DNA from: Nymphalis io
Lineage: Eukaryota > Arthropoda > Insecta > Lepidoptera > Nymphalidae
Direction of reading: 5' to 3'
NCBI RefSeq assembly: GCF_905147045.1
Contig: NC_065905.1
Coordinates: 9,610,001-9,674,000 of the forward strand
Length of the DNA stretch: 64,000 nucleotides
Shown here: positions 48,767 to 59,018 of the stretch, piece after piece
How the letters are laid out: each line of letters starts with the position of its first letter
Position numbering within the stretch: the first letter of the stretch is position 1
Made by a program: the position numbers and the translations under genes
Notes under the pieces: generated by a model
Database searches by the model: none
What the model was told of the DNA's origin: nothing
The model's input: the letters and a program-made list of their open reading frames with translations, nothing else

Positions 48767-49765
48767 TTATAAAATTTTGTTTAAACACTCTTTGGAAGTA
48801 ATGTGAATAACTGGTGAATTGTTAGTCTTACGAACCATAACAGTGCAATTTCGAACCCAGCAGAATAAGTAACTTTTCTCTTTGCATTTTCGTCGAGCTT
48901 CATTCAAAAGAGCCTTGTTGTAAGTGGACAGGTGGTCATTTATGTAAATAGGATTATTTCTGCCTGAAAAACCAATGTCGCATGCTTTCATATTTTTTAA
49001 CTTCCTTAACGATGAAAGAAAATCATCCTTTTTGTAACGTGCTTGCATTTTTAAAATAATGGGACGCGATTTATTTTCAGACGAATCATTCCTTACCGCT
49101 ACCCTTGTTACAAAATCAACATCGGTATTAAAATTTATGGGATAACCACTTTTTTCAGCAAGGGTCTTAATAATATGGACTAAGTTTTCGCCCTTATTTT
49201 GTGGAATACCATTTATTTGAATATTAGAGCGACGCACCCACTGTTCATTTCTGTTAGTGTTTTCCGATAATTCTCTAAGCTTAAGTTTCAACTCCACGAG
49301 TTCTGTTTCATAATTTTCTATTTTAGTAACTTCCTTATCTAGATCATTCATTCGATCAACAACAGAATTAATGGAAGACTCGATCGTATTAATTTTTGTA
49401 GACCAAAAAGTAACAGATTCTGAGAGCTTTTTAAATTCATCAGTAATAAAAGATTTGAATGACTCCATTGTGTAATGCAAACTATTGAAGCGCTCATCAA
49501 AATGTGCAATCAACGATTTAATATCTATGATTTGGGCTTGATTTGTATTTATTTTATCAGACATCATATTTAATTTTGGACTTATATTATTTTTCTTAGA
49601 TATTTTGCAAACTGGACATTTCCATTTAGCTTTATTCATAGGCAGAATCTTTTTAAAGTCGCTTTCATTTATACCAACACATGAGTAATGATACATACTT
49701 TGACAAGCCGTACATCTAATCATTTCTTCTGGTCTTACGATCTCTGAACAATGTTTACAATCCAT
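48767..49765 (-). CDS. LINE ORF1: PHD-finger nucleic-acid-binding protein
   Basis: A 332-residue protein starting at ATG 49765. Residues 3-53 hold a C4HC3 zinc finger (C3, C6, C18, C21, H26, C29, C50, C53), the PHD pattern found in ORF1 of many insect CR1-like elements. About 70-180 is Leu/Ile/Lys/Glu-rich with heptad character and probably forms a coiled coil for multimerisation. About 180-320 resembles the C-terminal half of LINE ORF1 proteins (WVRRSNIQINGIP, then a basic stretch), related in published work to baculovirus FP25K-like domains; that relation is from memory. The expected role is binding the element RNA in the ribonucleoprotein with ORF2. Confidence 0.87.
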   Translation of the reverse strand: MDCKHCSEIVRPEEMIRCTACQSMYHYSCVGINESDFKKILPMNKAKWKCPVCKISKKNNISPKLNMMSDKINTNQAQIIDIKSLIAHFDERFNSLHYTMESFKSFITDEFKKLSESVTFWSTKINTIESSINSVVDRMNDLDKEVTKIENYETELVELKLKLRELSENTNRNEQWVRRSNIQINGIPQNKGENLVHIIKTLAEKSGYPINFNTDVDFVTRVAVRNDSSENKSRPIILKMQARYKKDDFLSSLRKLKNMKACDIGFSGRNNPIYINDHLSTYNKALLNEARRKCKEKSYLFCWVRNCTVMVRKTNNSPVIHITSKECLNKIL

Positions 49766-49999
49766 TTTGCATATATATTATTATCGCAAAAAATGTAGGT
49801 AGAAAAAAAGCTAAGAGTAACTCTGCTTAACAGACCGATTGTTGAATTGCAGTCAAACCAGCGACCAAAAGGTCATAAGCGCCGGGAAATAAGCGTCGCT
49901 TACGCGTTCACTTCAAACACTGCACACTACTATTGCAATTTAACAAATAAAATTTGAAATTTGTAGTTTTAATTTATATAATTCACATTTAGATATAAT

Positions 50000-50846
50000 T
50001 TAACACATAAAATTATTGTCATTAACACAAACTTTAACTATTTTTCAAAAGTTCACTCCCGATTATCGACTTATATACTGTTTTATAATAATTATTTGCG
50101 TAGCGATTACATACAGCCGTTTGCAATTGTCGAATGTCGAATGTCGAATTAGTGCAATAATGTAAGAAATGTCAAACAGGGATATATGACTATAGTATTT
50201 ATATATAATGACACAAGCATCAAAATTGCATATCAAGTCAAAGATTTCTTACAGAACAGCACTTGAAAATGTAAGGTAAATTAAAAAATATGTTCTAGTA
50301 AATTTAAATAGCCTCGCTATAAGTGTTATTTAGATTTGTTCAGAAATACACATCTCGAAGTCTGTGGTTATAAATTATTTGTGATATTAAAAGAAATTGG
50401 GATACGGCATCGACTTCAATATTAAAATGGACTTTAGACGTCAATAAAAAAATTATAATCATTTTAAGAGAACTAATAAACGTGGAATCTTTGACACACT
50501 TTGCTAGAACCGTGACGTAATATTAATATTTTTATAGTTCTGTTTGTCCCGAACGTTTTTAAATAAAAAAAATAACATTCGATACTTGAAATGTTTTGCG
50601 CACTAAGAAAATAGATTAACGTCATCAGTGAAAAAAAAAATTAAGTTTGGAAACGAAACTTGTTGAGGTTACATTTATTAATAATACTAATAATAAACAA
50701 TATTTTTTTTTATTTACACCCAAAAGAATCATGTACACAGTTTGTTTGCAGTATTATCTAAACCTAGACTTTTTATTTATTTATTGTTATTAATTACAAC
50801 ATAAAAATTGTGTCGCTTTAAATTGACCTTGTTCAAATTGTATATG

Positions 50847-50877
<31 letters not shown>

Positions 50878-52700
50878 ATTGAGTGTATGTATAATTATGT
50901 TTCACTTCAAGGCGTAATTTGATTGAAACTAAACTGCTGGAATCCTTGGCAACAGATATATTCATCTATTCGAGCACTGATTCCGCCTATATGAGAAATG
51001 TATGCGCGTTACATATATGCAATTTTAAATGAACAATTTGTTTTTCAAATTTATCATGTATGCTCGAAGGTCTCGGTGTTGGCAATGTCATCATCAACTA
51101 CAAGGGCCTATCCTACATATGTTAATATTGGAATAATCTGGAAGAAATTGAACCATGTCGTTGAGAAAACGACATCACAAGATGCCCTTTGATTGTTGCC
51201 AGAAAATTAAAAACAATTGATAAAATAAATATATATCGACTTACAGCGTTTATTTATTTTTAATAAAAAATAATATAATATTAAGTGTTTTAACCGCGAT
51301 TACAAACTTTCTGATCACGGCTGATACATATTTCATGGTCACAAATTTCAAAATCTAACATCGTACAAAATGATAATGGTTTTATATCGGTTCAAAGCGG
51401 ATAAAATTAAAAAAAAATCAAATGTAAAAATGAATGTTGCTATAATATCACTGTCAATCCACGCTTTGGAGGTTATGTTTGTTTCAGTTTTCAGAACAAC
51501 CTTACCTTGAACACGTTATATAAAAAGTTATTATAATATCAACGATATCTTCCTCAATAAGATAATAAAATAATATTATTCGGTATGGCAATAAATAACA
51601 ATAATAAATCTGAATAAATGTTTATAAATATATTCAATCCTAATTTCAAAAAAATTACAATTAGCGACTACGAACAAAAATAGCGAATGAACGAATTGTA
51701 TTAATTTGATAAAATTATATTATAACTTGATTGCTTAAATAAATAAAAAGTATTAGCTAGTACTTAACATATGAAAGGTCTAAACTGAACGACTATCAAC
51801 GTTAACACGTCTAAAACAATATACATATATAGATGTGAAATTTGTCGGAGACCATTATTACGTAATTAAAGTAATGATTTACAAAAGTTTTTTTTTAGAA
51901 TAATAAAACGAATAAATATGTTCGTACGTTTTCGGTTTTAGATCAACGTCGCGCTAAATCGCACTAATTATACATTTCGCGAGCGATGGGAATTACTAGT
52001 AGTCATATAATAGTCAAATAAATAGCGATTAAAAGTACACATTCATTATCAACGTCGGATGCCCTCCATTCCTTATCGTTTTATAAGAACGTTATATGCA
52101 TACAATATAATCCATTGTTCTAGTATTGTTTACTCTGTTAGTCTTTAAGAAACGTTCTGCGGTATCGTTGTCTTGACCTGTGGACGCATTTTGAGGGCAA
52201 CATTTGAAATTGAGACCGGAATAGCAAATAGCACGTGAATATTATTACTCGGTCACGCTGCAAGACTTTACGAAAGTCATGTTTATAATCTACACCGCAT
52301 CTAAGTTACAACATTATAAATGACAGGACAATGAAATATACGTTGACGCAAGAAAAAACCTCCTGTTCCTTCGTTAGATTACACACGGGTGTGCCTGAAC
52401 GCCCTCTTGAACACTTCAAATATCGTGTACTATTTGTGTGCATTCTCGCGTATTCAGTAAAGTTACGCGTGTATGTATACTATTTTCAGTATATAAATGT
52501 AGAATCTAGTGGTCCTTTGTTTATAAACATTCATGTTAACACAACGACGCGACGCTTACATTAAATTTTGAACGAGAAACAAATCGAACAGTTTGGCTTA
52601 AAACTATAAATCATCATTATTGTAAGATTAATTATACTTCAAGGAAAGATTTGAGTAGATATTTTGCAACAAACTTCTGTTACGTACTTGAAACTGTTTA
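50000..52700. other. Intronic DNA upstream of GPCR exon 2
   Basis: Contains a TCGAATG triplet repeat at about 50136-50156 and the (AT)n tract. Short open frames only. Confidence 0.5.
50847..50877. repeat. (AT)n microsatellite
   Basis: About 15 AT units followed by GATATTG. Confidence 0.85.
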
Positions 52701-52788
52701 TGGAACAGTATACTTAAATGAACACGACCTCGCACTGTACGTTTATGATGTTTATTACTTTACTTACGAGTGTTTTCTTTTGTTCTAG

Positions 52789-54079
52789 GTTCGTCATTAA
52801 TCTATTGGCGACGAATTTGGTGACAACCTCTCTTCTCGCGCCCGCGCTATTCGGCGAGCACACCGCGAACGAGGAGGCCGGCTGGGTGGAGGCTGGTGAC
52901 GCCGCAGCCTCGGCGTGCAGTTTGGTCGCTTTGTTGTCGGTAACGCTTATTGCGTTGGACCAGCATCACGCTGTCACGGATCCCCTGCGCTGCCATACTC
53001 GACTGTTGCAACGCCGGCCAGCCACTCTGTGTGCAGTCACTTGGCTTGCAGCTGCCATTGCAGCTATTGTTCGCGCCACCATAGCCGTGGTGCGCCACTA
53101 TTATCCGCGCGAGCCCGCTATCCAGGGAGTCGAGCTCGCCTACTACGTCGTGTACTTATTTGCTGGCATCATCGCGCCAGTTTCTGTAGTTTGCGTCATG
53201 TATGCGAGGATATATCGAGCAGCGCGATCGTCTGGTCTACGAGCGCGCGCACATGGAGCTAGTGCTCTTCAACTTCATGAGCCTCATGTGAATTTGCCAG
53301 ACTTGATTGAGGAGGGTGAAGGACTTACTTTGAAAATCGACGTGCCGGACAATGTCACGGAAACTGATCGCAAGTTTGGACCTTTTCTTCTACCTCCGGA
53401 ACGACCAACTCGTTGCCCATCCGTTGCGAGTCTACGGAATGCGAGAAAGGAGGCCAAATCAAATGAGGATCTACGAAAAGGCTTGCCTGCAGTAAGCTCT
53501 GCGCCGTTGTTGGCGGCATCGCATCTTGCTGTACAATCTCGTACACCCGCGCCTTCAAATAACGGATCCAGAATTACATCAATCCGTTGTCGTATTTCGA
53601 ACGCCTCATTATTTAGATATAGGGAAGAATCTCGTGCAGCTAGAGTTGGACTTTTAACTGGTGCGTTAGTGATGTTACATGTGCCGCATGCGGTGGCCGC
53701 TGTTGTATCTGCTGCTGTGCCAGGATTAGCAGCTAGCGCTCGAACTCCCGCGTTAGCCTTGCTTTTGCTGGCTTCAGCGGCATCGCCATTTTTATTCGCA
53801 TTGCGTTCACGGCGCGTGCAACGAGAAGCTCGACGTCTGCTTCTACCGCAGAAGAGTGCGTGGGATCGACCCTCAAATGCAGCTTCCGCTGCAGCTGCTG
53901 ATGGCCAGCGCGCCCGCGCTGCGTTAGATTTATTGCGAACATTGACGCCAGGGGGCGACGGGGGTGAAAGCGGAGATAACGGCGCTCCTGGTCCGGGAAA
54001 CGGATCTGAGACTAGCGCGTGCCGCAGTTCCTTTAGCTCAGGCGGCAGCACACAACTTTCCTCCGCATCGGAGGAGTGA
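52789..54079 (+). CDS. Orphan rhodopsin-class GPCR, exon 2 (TM2-TM7 and C-tail)
   Basis: Terminal coding exon, starting after the acceptor TGTTCTAG (AG at 52787-52788) and ending at TGA 54077-54079. The joined protein is 489 residues. Approximate layout: TM2 61-81, TM3 99-117, TM4 140-160 (W145 = 4.50), TM5 178-200 (P190 = 5.50, Y198 = 5.58), a long third intracellular loop about 205-340, TM6 343-366 (P359 = 6.50), TM7 381-398, and a Ser/Gly/Ala-rich tail ending SSASEE. Several class A hallmarks are changed: N69 at 2.50 (normally Asp), DQH at 117-119 for DRY, no Cys at 3.25 or in extracellular loop 2, LHVP for CWxP, SPFLF for NPxxY. The exon is much richer in GC than its surroundings. It should signal through G proteins if functional, but ligand and orthologue are unknown to me. 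An amine-type or GPR-series orphan is possible. Confidence 0.88.
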
Positions 54080-54264
54080 CCGCCGGCGCCAGGCGCCCCG
54101 CTGACGCGAGCGCGCTTCACCCCTCGGTCTCGACCCACCGCTCTACTCATCTGTGATACTAGATTAAGACGACCCGCGTTTGCTGCGACTGTTAGACTGA
54201 TTTAGCATAAGTAATTTATTATTATGTCCATGTACCTTTCCGCTAAGCGGTTAATTTTTATCTG

Positions 54265-54283
54265 AATAAATGTATGAAATAAA
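54265..54283 (+). terminator. Two poly(A) signals of the GPCR gene
   Basis: AATAAA occurs at 54265-54270 and again at 54278-54283, about 190-200 bases after the stop codon. The GC-rich gene body ends here and AT-rich DNA resumes, so cleavage near 54295-54320 is likely. Confidence 0.6.
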
Positions 54284-54455
54284 AATTAATATAAAATAAT
54301 TTTGTGCTTTCATTTCACCATCTCTGTATATTAGTTATTGTAGCAACTGTTACAAAACATAAATAGTGAAGGTTGATAATAAAACAATGTTACTAAATAA
54401 CTATTTCATGAGTTTTTGACACAAGTTATCCAAACGCAAGACAATTTTATTTAGA

Positions 54456-54814
54456 TAACTGCCTCATTGGTCTAGTAGTTTGATGTAAGGCCGCAGAACC
54501 GGAGGTCCTGGGTTCAATTCCCAAGTCGGGCCAATAAAAAGTTAATGGGTTTTTCTGTCAGAAAATTCTCAGTAGCAGCCCGGAGTCTGGAAGATGGAAG
54601 CGTGTACACTCCCGTGCCGCGGAAGGCAAGTAAAGCCGTTGGTCCTGCTCCTGAACTCTTTCCGGTCATGTCGGATTGCCGTCCCATCGGATTATGAGAG
54701 GGAATAGAGTGCACCTGTGTTTGCGCACACACTTGTGCACTATAATATCTCCTGCGTAGTTGGCTAATCTCTTGAGGTTGGTCGCCGTGGCCGAAATCGG
54801 TCTGGAGGACATTA
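54456..54814 (+). repeat. Second-family tRNA SINE, complete, 10-bp TSD
   Basis: A different tRNA-derived SINE. The head reads CCTCATTGGTCTAGTAG ... GGGTTCAATTCCCAAG, with box A and B. The body includes TTCTGTCAGAAAATTCTCAG, GTGTACACTCCCGTGCC, CTGAACTCTTTCCGGTC and GAGTGCACCTGTGTTTG, ending in GAAATCGGTCTGGAGGAC. TTTATTTAGA at 54446-54455 and 54815-54824 is an exact 10-bp duplication. It sits 160 bases after the GPCR poly(A) signals. Confidence 0.9.
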
Positions 54815-54829
54815 TTTATTTAGAAAAAT

Positions 54830-56070
54830 ATATTATAAACATAAATCTAAATTGCTTGTAGTTTTGTCTACTTATTTACAATATCTTAGAAAAGTAACCT
54901 TTGGATAATTGCATTTTGCAATATAAGAAATAAATGAAACAGCTGTTATTGACGAGACTATCAAATGATAAAGATACGTATCAAAATGATAACAATTATA
55001 ATTAAAACAATGATAGCAATGAACCGAATTATAAACAATTATTCTTTGAAAACAACATTTATTAGGTCGAAAATATTTTAACCGTTGATTCATACCCAAC
55101 ACTCTTGCTTACACGTGTTCAACTACATTTTAATTACAATGTCCTTTTGAAGTATTCAGCAAACATTGCACACTGAAAGGTCTATGACATTAAACAATGT
55201 GTAAATTATATATTTAGTTAAATATACATAAAAAAGTCATAGTTACTAGCAACAATATATTATATTATTAAATGGAAAATATTTAAAGTTCTTAGTGAAT
55301 GATATAATATCAATATATAAAACAAGATCTTGGCTGAATTTCGGAAATGGTGACTCATGTCGAACACCATCCATCTGATTAGGTGATTGTTAAGCTCAAC
55401 GCTACGACCAACGCGTATATAATTTAGAATAAATTTTGTTTCAATGTTATTAAATTACGTGATATGATTTTTACAACTACCAACATTAAAATTATTTGAC
55501 ATTTGTATAAATACACTATTTATGTATTTACAATGAACGATCATAATTACTGTTGAACTTAAGCAGGGTGTCTTTCGCTATCCTGGCTCACCTTCTGTTT
55601 CATTATATTATAATTAAGGATGCAAGGTGTTATATGAATAATTTTATCGAGTTGAGTGATATATAGATAAACGACAACATCGGTTTGTTACGCCGATATT
55701 TTGTTAAGACTTAAAATATACTTAGTTTCAACTTAGTTTTTCAATATTGTTTTTTTTCTATATCGATATTATCGTTAAGCCGATATATCATTACATCACT
55801 AATTTGCAAATGTGCACTTTCATGTCTCACTGACACATTCGACGGGACTGCAATTTGATACCATCAGAAATATCGAGCAACACATTCAGCCAACTGGACC
55901 AACGGCAAAAAACTGTCGACGAAGGTATGTGTATATGTTATGGATGAACTACAGCATGGAGTTTTTGGTGGGTAATAAAAGAAAAAAGAAGATACAAATA
56001 ATTGGTTTTATGGCGAACATATATCGAAACTAAATAACAATATTTGCTCATTAAATATTAAAAGATTAAC
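54830..56070. other. Intergenic DNA, nothing recognised
   Basis: AT-rich. Open frames of up to 76 codons without recognisable content. Confidence 0.55.
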
Positions 56071-57019
56071 ACTAATCTATACATATAAATAAAATTGAAG
56101 TGTCTGTCTGTGATTTCAAAATAACTGACTCTTTTAAAGTTATTATGGCTATTTGCGATTTACCAAAACTAAAACAATCATTTTTTTATTTTTGTCTGTC
56201 TGTCTGTTTGTCTAGGCTAATCTCGGAAGCGGCTAAACTTACAAATTGAAATAACTAAATTATTATAAGAAGTATTTCGAGGTTTCGTTTAGTCTTTATT
56301 TCAGCAAAATCTGTTGAGTCTATCAAAAGTTATAAAAACATACGTATTTTTGTTGTTATATCTAAACCACAGAGGTTAGAAACATGAAATTTTGATACAT
56401 TTCATGATCTAAACACCCACTAAGAAAAAATATCTGGAAATTCAACCCCTAAAGGGTTGAAATAAGGGATAAGCGTTTGTATGGAAGCCCGTTTAAGTTT
56501 GAAGGCATGAAATATCGTAAACAAGCTTCTGGTTATAAATAAATAAATATGTATTTCAGTGTTTATGATAATTTATCCCCTAACAGGATAAAATAGGGGT
56601 TGAAAGTTTGTATGGTATTATTATATATTTTTGATGTGAGAAACACGATATTTAATATCAAAGCTACTGATTAAAAATAAATGACCCCAATTAAAGAAAT
56701 GAAAGAAATTTAATCCCAAACGGAAAATGAGACATTAATATAAAAATGAAAAAAAAAAAATAGTCCGATCTGCTTGAAATTTACTATTTGTGTTTCTTGA
56801 TTGAATTGATATACATGTATTTAAAAGTTTTCTTTCACCCAAACGGGTGGCAATTTTATTTAGGGTTTTTTTTTAATCGTTAGAACGGTCGTAAGTAGGT
56901 ACGTATTCGCTTAAAAAACTTCATTCGCATACCTTTATATAATAATAGAATATATTGATATTAAGACAATGTGTATTTTGCAATCGTTATTTGCACCCAA
57001 AATATCAATATATTCTAAA

Positions 57020-57244
57020 GCCGAGATGGCCCAGTGGTTCGAACGCGTTATCTTAACTGATGATCGTGGGTTCAAACCCGGGCAAGCACCACTGAATTAT
57101 CATGCGCTCAATTTGTGTTTATAATTCATCTCGTGTTTGACGACAAAGGAAAACATCGTGAGGAAACCTGCATGTGTCTAATTTCATTGAAATTCTGCCA
57201 CATGTGTATTCTACCAGTGGGACATTAACAGGCTTTTACAGTAA
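57020..57244 (+). repeat. Metulj-like SINE with internal deletion
   Basis: The head and 5' body match other copies. Sequence then jumps from ATTCTACCA directly to GTGGGACATTAACAGGC, skipping about 75-80 bases that contain the GGAGCAGCGTGGTGG and CTTCTCCTC blocks. Confidence 0.88.
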
Positions 57245-57472
57245 AACTACTACTACTACTATAATATATTATTTACATAAAAAACTATGTTTTCGTATTT
57301 CCTTTTGGAGCTAAAATTACTTAAATATTCGCAGAGCTCATTGTGGAGCATCTAACATAAAAACTGTCCAAGTGTCCTGCTCTCCTCGATAAGTCGTAAA
57401 TACGTGTAATGACGTAGGTACGTGATGAGGTGAATTCGACTTTGACCAACTCATGTAAATAAAATGTATGTG

Positions 57473-57517
57473 TATAAATTGTAATATCAGAATCGCTGAC
57501 TGATATTACAATTTATA
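57473..57517. repeat. 18-bp perfect hairpin
   Basis: Arms TATAAATTGTAATATCAG (57473-57490) and its reverse complement (57500-57517), with a 9-base loop. Confidence 0.9.
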
Positions 57518-57579
57518 TTAGTTTCGGAGTCAGAGGTCCACCATCTATGTGTTTTGTGTAAATAAAATTTATTATTGTT

Positions 57580-57840
57580 TATGTTATAGGTAGCCGGACG
57601 GGCAAATGGGCCATCTGGTCTTAAGTGATCACCACCGTCTTAGACATTGACGATGTAAGTAATAAAACAACAATTCCTTACATCGCTATTGCGCCACCAA
57701 TCTTGGGACCGAAGATGTTATGTCTTTGGTGCCTGTAGCTACACTGGCTTACTCATCCTTTAAACTGGAACGCAAAAGTCTTGCTGTTTAGCTGTAGAAT
57801 AAAGATAGCAGACGGACTTTCACAAAGCCGTACCACCGTT
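57580..57840 (-). repeat. Hairpin-ended interspersed repeat
   Basis: Minus-strand diverged copy: GTAGCCGGACGGGCAAATGG, GCCATCTGGTCTTAAGTGATC, TTGCGCCACCAATCTTGGG and CTGGCTTACTCATCC. It lies between a SINE and a LINE remnant. Confidence 0.75.
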
Positions 57841-57887
57841 TACAACGAGTAGCTTCGATTATTAATTATAAATAAAGTTTTCAGTGA

Positions 57888-59018
57888 ATTTATTTATTTA
57901 TTTAAGATTCACCAGTGGTAAATACATCAACACGTACAAAGGTATACAATTTTAATACAACTTAAAACTAAATGCATTACCTATTAAGGTGAATACCACT
58001 TGCAAAGATAAAGTTGGAGATGACAAACTTATAAATAATTAATTGTTAGTAAATCAAGGTTAAAAATGACAAGAATTAACAATAATAGTAAAATAATAAA
58101 ATACAAATATAAACAAAATAAATTAGTTAGCTGACAATTTTGACAATATTTTTTTGTGAAACTTGTTTGATGAGTCTCCAAAAGGGTCTAAAACAGCACT
58201 GTGCTCATTCAAAATACCACATAAGCGAGATACAGGTGAATTGCTTCCTAAAACAGTTTTGCGGAAAGGTCTTACTAATGGTGTTATTGGTTTACGTGGA
58301 TATCTAATGGGAACATTCAATTTAATTTTTGATATCAAAAACGAGTTATCATAGTTGTTGTTAAGTGTTTTATAAAGAAATTTTAAATCCAACAAATCCC
58401 TCCGATCACTTAGTGAAAGAATTTTGAAAAATTCCAATCTTTTTTTGTAAGAAGGAAGTATTTTCCCTTTACCTAACGAGAAAGTAAGATGATAAAGAAA
58501 ACGTTTCTGTATCCTCTCAAGTCTTAGGCAGTGTGTTGCATAATGTGGCCTCCAAACAACGCTTCCGTATTCCAGTATACTCCTGACTAAGCTATTAAAT
58601 AAAATAATTTTTGTTCTAGGATTTCGAAATAATCTTCCATTTCTTATTACAAAACCCAACATTTTCGAGGCACGGCTAATTACACCATCAATATGAGGTA
58701 TGAAAGTTAGTTTTTGTCGAAGATTACTCCCAGGTCTGAAATTCTGTCCACAGATTTAATAGGGGCATCAGCTATGTAATAATTCGTTTGAAATTCTTTT
58801 AAACTCCTGGTGAATGATATCCATGAACATTTTACTGAATTAAGTCTCATGCCGTTATCATTACACCAATGGTATAATCTTGTCAGATCATCTTGTAAAA
58901 GAATAGTGTCATTTGGTTCTTCAATCATTTTAAGAAGTTTGACATCGAATTGAATACTTTTATTTAACCTGAGTTTGATAGAATAGAAAAAAATATTGGT
59001 ATGCTTCATTATCATCAA
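57888..59018 (-). pseudogene. Broken 5'-truncated CR1/jockey-like LINE (RT C-terminus)
   Basis: Two reading-frame segments in different frames encode adjacent parts of a LINE ORF2 C-terminus. 58707-59018 holds the region just after the RT active site (LYHWCNDNGMRLN, SDLGVIFD). 58123-58662 holds the following thumb region (KIILFNSLVRSILEYGSVVW, RIQKRF). The frame breaks at an A-run near 58707-58715, consistent with a one-base slip. The YADD motif is not preserved (a degenerate QFDV stands there), and everything upstream is missing. The left end is an (ATTT)n tail at about 57888-57905, the same tail type as the intact LINE at 45.4 kb. The proteins differ clearly, so it belongs to another family. 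Confidence 0.82.

Larger units (their letters stand above)
45412..49940 (-). mobile_element. Apparently full-length CR1-like non-LTR retrotransposon
   Basis: Two-ORF LINE on the strand opposite to the host receptor gene, inside its intron. Order on its own strand: 5' UTR (to about 49.9 kb, boundary uncertain), ORF1 (PHD finger, coiled coil, nucleic-acid-binding region), a 259-base spacer, ORF2 (apurinic-type endonuclease plus reverse transcriptase), a 3' UTR of about 200 bases and a simple (AAAT)n tail at 45415-45460. A short microsatellite tail instead of long poly(A), with this two-ORF plan, fits the CR1/jockey superfamily. Both ORFs are uninterrupted, so the copy is young or recently active. 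I could not identify a target-site duplication; CR1 elements often lack clear ones. Confidence 0.85.
26659..52788 (+). other. First (26.1 kb) intron of the GPCR gene
   Basis: Phase-2 intron with GT-AG ends (GTGAGT ... TGTTCTAG). It is AT-rich and holds interspersed repeats listed separately: a short Helitron (31.9-32.2 kb), a SINE with a nested LINE (32.6-33.5 kb), LINE 3' ends (37.9 and 44.1-44.3 kb), a foldback (37.2 kb), SINE fragments (43.2, 43.6 and 44.9 kb) and a full-length CR1-like LINE (45.4-49.9 kb). I see no convincing additional exon in 26.7-31.9, 33.6-37.2, 38.0-40.6, 40.8-43.2 or 50.0-52.7 kb. Conserved regulatory elements cannot be judged from one sequence. Confidence 0.8.

Noticed and set aside
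48498..48788. 96-codon frame bridging LINE ORF1 and ORF2
   Set aside because: It starts with GTG, not ATG. Its hydrophobic Ile/Phe/Leu-rich product is what AT-rich spacer would give.
52718..52788. N-terminal extension of the exon-2 frame beginning at an ATG at 52718
   Set aside because: A receptor starting here would lack TM1. The TGTTCTAG acceptor at 52788 and the phase match with exon 1 show this stretch is intron.
53284..54150. 288-codon open frame antisense to GPCR exon 2
   Set aside because: It is the shadow of a GC-rich coding exon. The product is Ala/Arg/Ser-rich without any domain, and the sense frame gives a coherent receptor.
54456..54530. Possible tRNA gene in the SINE head
   Set aside because: The flanking 10-bp duplication spans the whole 359-bp element, so the tRNA-like part is the SINE promoter.
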